Positions 4,541 to 8,672 of a DNA stretch of 8,672 nt are shown here, piece by piece. Under the pieces are notes generated by a model. It ran no database searches. It worked only from the letters and a program-made list of their open reading frames with translations, and was not told where the DNA came from. The stretch's first letter is position 1, and each line of letters starts with the position of its first letter. The stretch spans positions 1 through 8,672 of the forward strand of contig JAUWCW010000070.1 of NCBI GenBank assembly GCA_030609125.1. The letters are read 5' to 3'. The stretch comes from JAUWCW01 sp030609125 [NCBI: Candidatus Rokuibacteriota bacterium] (GTDB lineage Bacteria > JAUVQV01). The translations under genes were made by a program, and so were the position numbers.

Positions 4541-7500
4541 TCAGGCTCCTTCGCTTCCAGGCAAGGCTCGTTTTTCCATCCGGATCACGAAGATAAGGAT
4601 GGAGGGAATGACGAAGACCGTGAAGATCGTCGATACGGCGATGCCGCCGAGAATGACGCTGCCCAGGCCGCTGTAGAGCTCCGATCCCGACCCGCGGAAG
4701 AGCACGAGGGGGAGCATGCCGAAGATGCTCGTGGCGGCGCTCATGTAGATCGGCCGCAGCCTGCTCCGGGTCGACTCCAGGACCGCTTCGCGGTAGTCCA
4801 TTCCGTGAATGCGGACGTTGTTGAGGGCCTGGTGGACGATGAGGATGGCGTTGTTCACCACCACGCCGATGAGAATGACGAACCCGAGCATGGTGAGGAT
4901 GTCCATCGGCTGGGGGGCGACGAAGATGTTCAGCAGCTTCAGGCCGATGAATCCTCCGGCGCCCGCCAGGGGAACGGTGAGCAGGATGATGAGAGGGTAG
5001 ATGAAGTTGCCGAAGAGGGACGCCATGAGGAGGTAGGAGATCACGGCGGCGAGGACGAAGTTCCACTGCATGGCCTTGCGGGTCTCGGTCAGCTTGTCCG
5101 CCGCTCCGCTGAGACGGATGTCGAGTCCCTCCAGAAGGCCCTGTGAGCGGAAAGGTTCCACGATCTCCTCTTCGATCTTTTCCATGGCCGCCTGGAGAGG
5201 AACCGCGAGAGGGGGGGTGATCTGCAGAGTGATCGTGCGGTTGCGCTCCAGGTGCCGGATCTGGGCCATGCCGGTCGTCTGCGCCATGGAAGCGAGGCTC
5301 GAGACGGGCACCACCTTTCCCTGAGGCGTCACCACCAGGGCCCGGAAGAGGTCTTCGGGCGTGCCGATGCTCGCTTCATCGGTCTTGAGGACGAGGTCGA
5401 TGGTCTTCTTCCCCTCCTCCTTGAACTCGCCGATGACGCGTCCGTCCATGAGGACGTCCAGGGCGACCCCCAGGTCCCTGGCGGTCATGCCGTTGGCCCG
5501 CAGGCGGTCGCGGTCGGGACTGATGCGGACTTCCGGGTAGGTAAGCTCTATCGAAGGGACAGGCCTCACCTGCGCCCCCGGAAGGACCTCGCGGGCCTTG
5601 CCGAACATCATGCCCGCGGCCCTGACGATGTCGTTCAGGTCCTCGCCGCTGATGTCCACGTCGACGGTCCGCCCTTTGCCGATGCGGCTCTCGAAGACCC
5701 CGGCCTGCATGCTTATGCCGAACATGCCGGGGATGGAGTAGATAAAGCTCCGGCAGAGGGGGAGGAGGTCCCTCGCCCTCTGCCAGTCCATGCTCATGGC
5801 GCCGAAGAGCATGAAGCCCTCACGGCCGACGTAGAACATGTTGAGGATCCCCGGGAAGCCGTCTTTCGGCTGACCTATGTGGGGCCCGGCCATCTCGAAG
5901 AGCTTCTCCCCTATCTCCTGCCGTTCCGCCTGAGAGAGCCCCGGGGGAGGGACAAGGATGTTTACGATGAAGTTGCGGTTGCCCTTCGGCAGGTACTCCA
6001 TCTTCGGCATGAGGACCACCGTGGATCCCGCCGCCAGGGTGATGAGGACGGCCACCGTCGTCAGCCTGGTCGCCCAGTTCCGCGTGGCGACGGACACGGA
6101 GCCCATGATGACGGTGGAGAGGAGCCCGCCGACGGCGGACAGGGGACCTTTCCTCGGCCTTTCCGGCTTGCCCTCCGTACGGGCGTAGAGCTTGTTGGCC
6201 AGGGAGGGAATGACCGTTATCGAGACGAGGAGGCTGAGAGACACCGCCGCCACCACCGCCAGGGCGATGTCGCGAAAGAGCTGGCCCGCCTCCTCCTGGA
6301 TGAAGACGACCGGGAGAAAGACGGCCACGGTGGTGAGAGTGGAGGCGAATACGGCCCCCCAGACCTCGCGGGTCCCCTCGTACGCCGCGTTCAGGGCGGG
6401 CTTGCCCATCTTGCGGTGGCGGTCGATATTTTCGATGACCACGATGGCGTTGTCCACCAGCATGCCGACGGCGAAGGCGATCCCCGCCAGGCTGATCACG
6501 TTCAGATTTCTGCCGAGGGCCGCCAGGAGGATGAAGGTTCCGATGATACTGATGGGGATCGCCGCCGCCACGATGACGGTGGCCCGAATGCTCCGGAGAA
6601 AGACGAGGAGCACGAAGACGGCCAGAAGGGCGCCGTAGGCGATGTTCTGCTTGATGAGATCGATGGCCCCGCGAATGTAGAAGCGCTGGTCGTACACCCA
6701 TTCGAGTTCGATGCCCCGGGGCTTGAGCTTTTCCCTGTTCAGGCGCTCCACGACGGCGCTGACCCTGTCCGTCATCTCCAGGATGTTCGTTCCCGGCTCG
6801 GGCTTGATGCCGATGGCGATGCCGCCGCCGCCGTTGTGGATCACGGTGCTCGTCGCTTTCTCGAAGCCCGCCTCGACCCGGGCGACGTTGCCGACGGTCA
6901 CCCTCCTCTGGCCGGTAGACCTGAGGACGACGGCCTCGATGTCCTCCGGCGAGCGGAATTCCCCGGTCGAGCGGATGCGGAAGTCCCGGCGGCCGACTCC
7001 CATGTTCCCCGCCGAGATATTGACGTTTTCGGCCTGGAGGGCGCCGATCACGTCCTTGATCGTGAGGCCGAAGGCCGCCAGCCGCTCGGGGCGGACGATG
7101 ATGTGCATCTCCTCTTCCACGCCGCTGCCGATGAACAGGTCCGCCACGCCCTCGACCCGCTCCAGGTGCTGGCGGATTTCGTTTTCGAAGTAGGTGCGGT
7201 AGGTGGAGATGGGCCTGGGGTTATTCTCCGCCGCCTTGAGAATGTTCCAGATCACCGGCGACGTGGCGGCGCCGCTGGCGTTGATCACCGGTTTGTCGAC
7301 AGCCGGGGGGTAGGAGCGCACTTCGTTGAGCTTGTTCGACACCCGCAGGAGGGCCTCGTCCACGACGGTCCCGATCTTGAAGCGCAGGGTGATGGTCCCC
7401 CGGCTGTTGCGCGAATCGCTCTCCATTTCCGCCAGGCCCGGTATGCCCTTGAGGACGTTCTCCTGCTCCTCGATGATTTCCCTCTCGATCTCGTACGGCG

Positions 7501-7663
7501 TCGCCCCCCTCCAGACGGTGGTGACGGTGATCTCCGGCTCGATGACGGTGGGGCTGAGCTGGTAGGGGAGGCGGTTGAGACTGATGATTCCGAAAAGAAG
7601 GATGATGATGACGCCGACGATCACCGTCACCGGCTTCTCGATGGAGAAACGGACGATGTCCAT
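4541..7663 (-). CDS. RND-family inner-membrane efflux pump (AcrB/HAE-like)
   Basis: A 1040-residue protein, the usual size for resistance-nodulation-division transporters, which use the proton gradient to move substrate from periplasm or membrane into a TolC duct. The layout is standard: TM1 (about 11-30), a large periplasmic loop (31-335), TM2-TM6 (336-488), TM7 (about 534-552), a second periplasmic loop (553-865) and TM8-TM12 (866-1027). In TM4 the motif is GMLVDNAIVVIEN, so Asp404 aligns with AcrB Asp407 and Asn405 with Asp408. In TM10 GVVVNNAIL has Asn937 at the AcrB Lys940 position, and TM11 Ser975 aligns with Thr978. The relay thus differs from AcrB; similar DN/NN versions exist in other RND subgroups (recalled knowledge). 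The motifs do not match heavy-metal pumps of the CusA type. ATG at 7663 directly abuts the adaptor stop codon and has no strong Shine-Dalgarno sequence, suggesting translational coupling. The substrate is not determinable. Confidence 0.95.
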   Translation of the reverse strand: MDIVRFSIEKPVTVIVGVIIILLFGIISLNRLPYQLSPTVIEPEITVTTVWRGATPYEIEREIIEEQENVLKGIPGLAEMESDSRNSRGTITLRFKIGTVVDEALLRVSNKLNEVRSYPPAVDKPVINASGAATSPVIWNILKAAENNPRPISTYRTYFENEIRQHLERVEGVADLFIGSGVEEEMHIIVRPERLAAFGLTIKDVIGALQAENVNISAGNMGVGRRDFRIRSTGEFRSPEDIEAVVLRSTGQRRVTVGNVARVEAGFEKATSTVIHNGGGGIAIGIKPEPGTNILEMTDRVSAVVERLNREKLKPRGIELEWVYDQRFYIRGAIDLIKQNIAYGALLAVFVLLVFLRSIRATVIVAAAIPISIIGTFILLAALGRNLNVISLAGIAFAVGMLVDNAIVVIENIDRHRKMGKPALNAAYEGTREVWGAVFASTLTTVAVFLPVVFIQEEAGQLFRDIALAVVAAVSLSLLVSITVIPSLANKLYARTEGKPERPRKGPLSAVGGLLSTVIMGSVSVATRNWATRLTTVAVLITLAAGSTVVLMPKMEYLPKGNRNFIVNILVPPPGLSQAERQEIGEKLFEMAGPHIGQPKDGFPGILNMFYVGREGFMLFGAMSMDWQRARDLLPLCRSFIYSIPGMFGISMQAGVFESRIGKGRTVDVDISGEDLNDIVRAAGMMFGKAREVLPGAQVRPVPSIELTYPEVRISPDRDRLRANGMTARDLGVALDVLMDGRVIGEFKEEGKKTIDLVLKTDEASIGTPEDLFRALVVTPQGKVVPVSSLASMAQTTGMAQIRHLERNRTITLQITPPLAVPLQAAMEKIEEEIVEPFRSQGLLEGLDIRLSGAADKLTETRKAMQWNFVLAAVISYLLMASLFGNFIYPLIILLTVPLAGAGGFIGLKLLNIFVAPQPMDILTMLGFVILIGVVVNNAILIVHQALNNVRIHGMDYREAVLESTRSRLRPIYMSAATSIFGMLPLVLFRGSGSELYSGLGSVILGGIAVSTIFTVFVIPSILIFVIRMEKRALPGSEGA

Positions 7664-8672
7664 CTATTGGGCCGTACGGACCGGCTGCCCGTCGCGGAGC
7701 CGCTCGTTGCCCTTGACGACAACGCTCAGCCCCTCTTCCAGCCCGGGACCGGAGACGCCGGTCCTGAGGCCGTCATGGCCGGTTACGGTGACGGGAATCA
7801 TCGCCGCCGCCCCGTCCCTGACGGCGAAGACCACGGTCCGCCCATGCTTGTCGATCACGGCGTCGCGGGGGACGACGAGGCCGGAGGTCTTCCGGTCCGT
7901 AGGCATCGTCGCCCGGGCCTCCATACCCTCCACGAGGCCGGCGGTGTTTTCGAGCCGGAGCTTGACGGAGAAGGTTCTCGTGGCGATGTCCCCCTTGGGA
8001 ACGAAGCTGACAAAACGGGCCTTCAGGTTCTTGCCGGCACAGGTGATGTCGATTTTTCTCCCCTCCCGGAGATGCTGCAGCAGGTTCGCCGGAATGTCCA
8101 CGACGACGTCGATCTCGGCGTCGTCGGCCACCACCGCCACGGTGCCGCCCTCGGAGACCCACTCGCCCTTCTCGACGCTCTTCTTCATGACGATGCCGGC
8201 GAAGGGTGAGAGAATGGCCTTCTTCTTCTTCTCGAGGAGCTGGCGCTCCAGGGCGATCTTGAGCACGGCGGCTCTTCTTTCGAGGCGCTTCTTCTTGAAG
8301 TGGTGTTCGTCGAAGACCACCTCCGCCACCGAGCCCTCCCGATAGAGGGGGTCTATGCGCTTCAGGCTTTTCTCCGCCTCCTCCAGGTCGACCAGGACCT
8401 GCTCGTACGTCTCTCTCGATCCCTCGATGGTCATGTCCAGCAGGTCCGTGTTCAGCCGCACGAGCTCCTGCTCCGCCTCGACACGCCGCCCTTCCTCGAA
8501 CGAGACCACGTCCACTCTGCCCTCGATCTCGGCGGCCACCTCGGAGACCCGGGCGTAGTACACGGTGCCGACGAACTCGGTCATCGGCTCCGTCGAACCC
8601 GTCGTGACGGGCGCCACGGCGACCAGCGTCGGCGGCGGGCCCTTCGGCCTGGCCGAATTCTGAGCGCCCTTT
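7664..8672 (-). CDS. RND periplasmic adaptor (membrane fusion protein, HlyD/AcrA type), 5' end cut by window
   Basis: This adaptor links the RND pump to the TolC-like channel in the periplasm. The frame is open to the right window edge, so the start and any signal peptide or lipobox lie outside; 335 codons are visible. The first visible residues include a Pro-rich PPPTLVAVAPVTTGSTEP, a typical start of the mature adaptor. Then come a first lipoyl half (AAEIEGRVDVVSFEEGRRVEA), an alpha-helical hairpin rich in Glu, Lys and Leu (roughly RLNTDLLDMTIEGSRETY to LERQLLEKKKK), the second lipoyl half (AILSPFAGIVMKKSVEKGEWVSEG), a beta-barrel domain and a membrane-proximal domain (VVPRDAVIDKHGRTVVFAV). 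A GTG at 8615-8617 could be mistaken for the start, but coding clearly continues upstream of it. The stop codon TAG touches the pump's ATG. No regulator gene for the operon is visible. Confidence 0.92.
   Translation of the reverse strand, partial: KGAQNSARPKGPPPTLVAVAPVTTGSTEPMTEFVGTVYYARVSEVAAEIEGRVDVVSFEEGRRVEAEQELVRLNTDLLDMTIEGSRETYEQVLVDLEEAEKSLKRIDPLYREGSVAEVVFDEHHFKKKRLERRAAVLKIALERQLLEKKKKAILSPFAGIVMKKSVEKGEWVSEGGTVAVVADDAEIDVVVDIPANLLQHLREGRKIDITCAGKNLKARFVSFVPKGDIATRTFSVKLRLENTAGLVEGMEARATMPTDRKTSGLVVPRDAVIDKHGRTVVFAVRDGAAAMIPVTVTGHDGLRTGVSGPGLEEGLSVVVKGNERLRDGQPVRTAQ

Noticed and set aside
3198-5066. A 622-residue version of the TolC-family protein starting inside the pump gene
   Set aside because: The first 176 residues are Arg/His/Pro-rich out-of-frame translation of the RND gene. 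The ATG at 4538 has a Shine-Dalgarno sequence and opens with a signal peptide.
5252-8209. A 985-codon plus-strand open frame opposite the RND pump and adaptor genes
   Set aside because: It is extremely rich in Asp, His, Gly and Arg, has no recognisable domain or ribosome binding site, and mirrors two clear genes. It is a by-product of high GC at third codon positions.

Overview
This window looks like a piece of a GC-rich, Gram-negative bacterial chromosome. The Gram-negative call rests on an outer-membrane FadL-type porin, a three-part RND efflux system with a TolC-like outer-membrane channel, and clear signal peptides. The protein families (two-CW MerR regulator, FadL/OmpP1 porin, selenoprotein MsrA) would suit an anaerobic or microaerobic lineage such as the Desulfobacterota/deltaproteobacteria. 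That placement is an inference from general family knowledge, not a proven assignment.

Layout. Positions 1-383 hold no convincing gene and are richer in A+T than the rest. They end in a likely promoter overlapped by a perfect 15-bp palindrome (384-398). Next, on the plus strand, come a small MerR-type regulator with a cysteine-rich 'two-CW' tail (423-857) and a FadL/OmpP1 family outer-membrane transporter (1001-2287), which is closed by a strong intrinsic terminator (2321-2351). A near-63-bp inverted repeat with perfect 22-bp arms (2357-2419) separates this block from msrA.

The most notable gene is msrA (2456-3310, plus strand). Read conventionally it appears to be two pieces, a short ORF ending in TGA at 2642-2644 and a second ORF starting downstream. 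Both are in the same frame, and the TGA falls exactly where the catalytic Cys of the MsrA GCFWG motif belongs. A hairpin with the geometry of a bacterial SECIS element starts a few bases downstream. The gene is therefore read as one selenoprotein, peptide methionine sulfoxide reductase with Sec63. This implies that the genome also encodes SelA, SelB, SelC and SelD, none of which is in the window.

The minus strand from the right edge to 3198 is one tightly packed operon: periplasmic adaptor (membrane fusion protein, 5' end cut by the window edge), RND inner-membrane pump and TolC-family channel. The adaptor stop codon abuts the pump start codon, and the pump and channel are 2 bp apart. The channel gene converges on msrA, and their coding ends overlap by 113 bp with no visible intrinsic terminator on either side. 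Together the three products should form a proton-driven export complex spanning both membranes; its substrate cannot be told from sequence alone.
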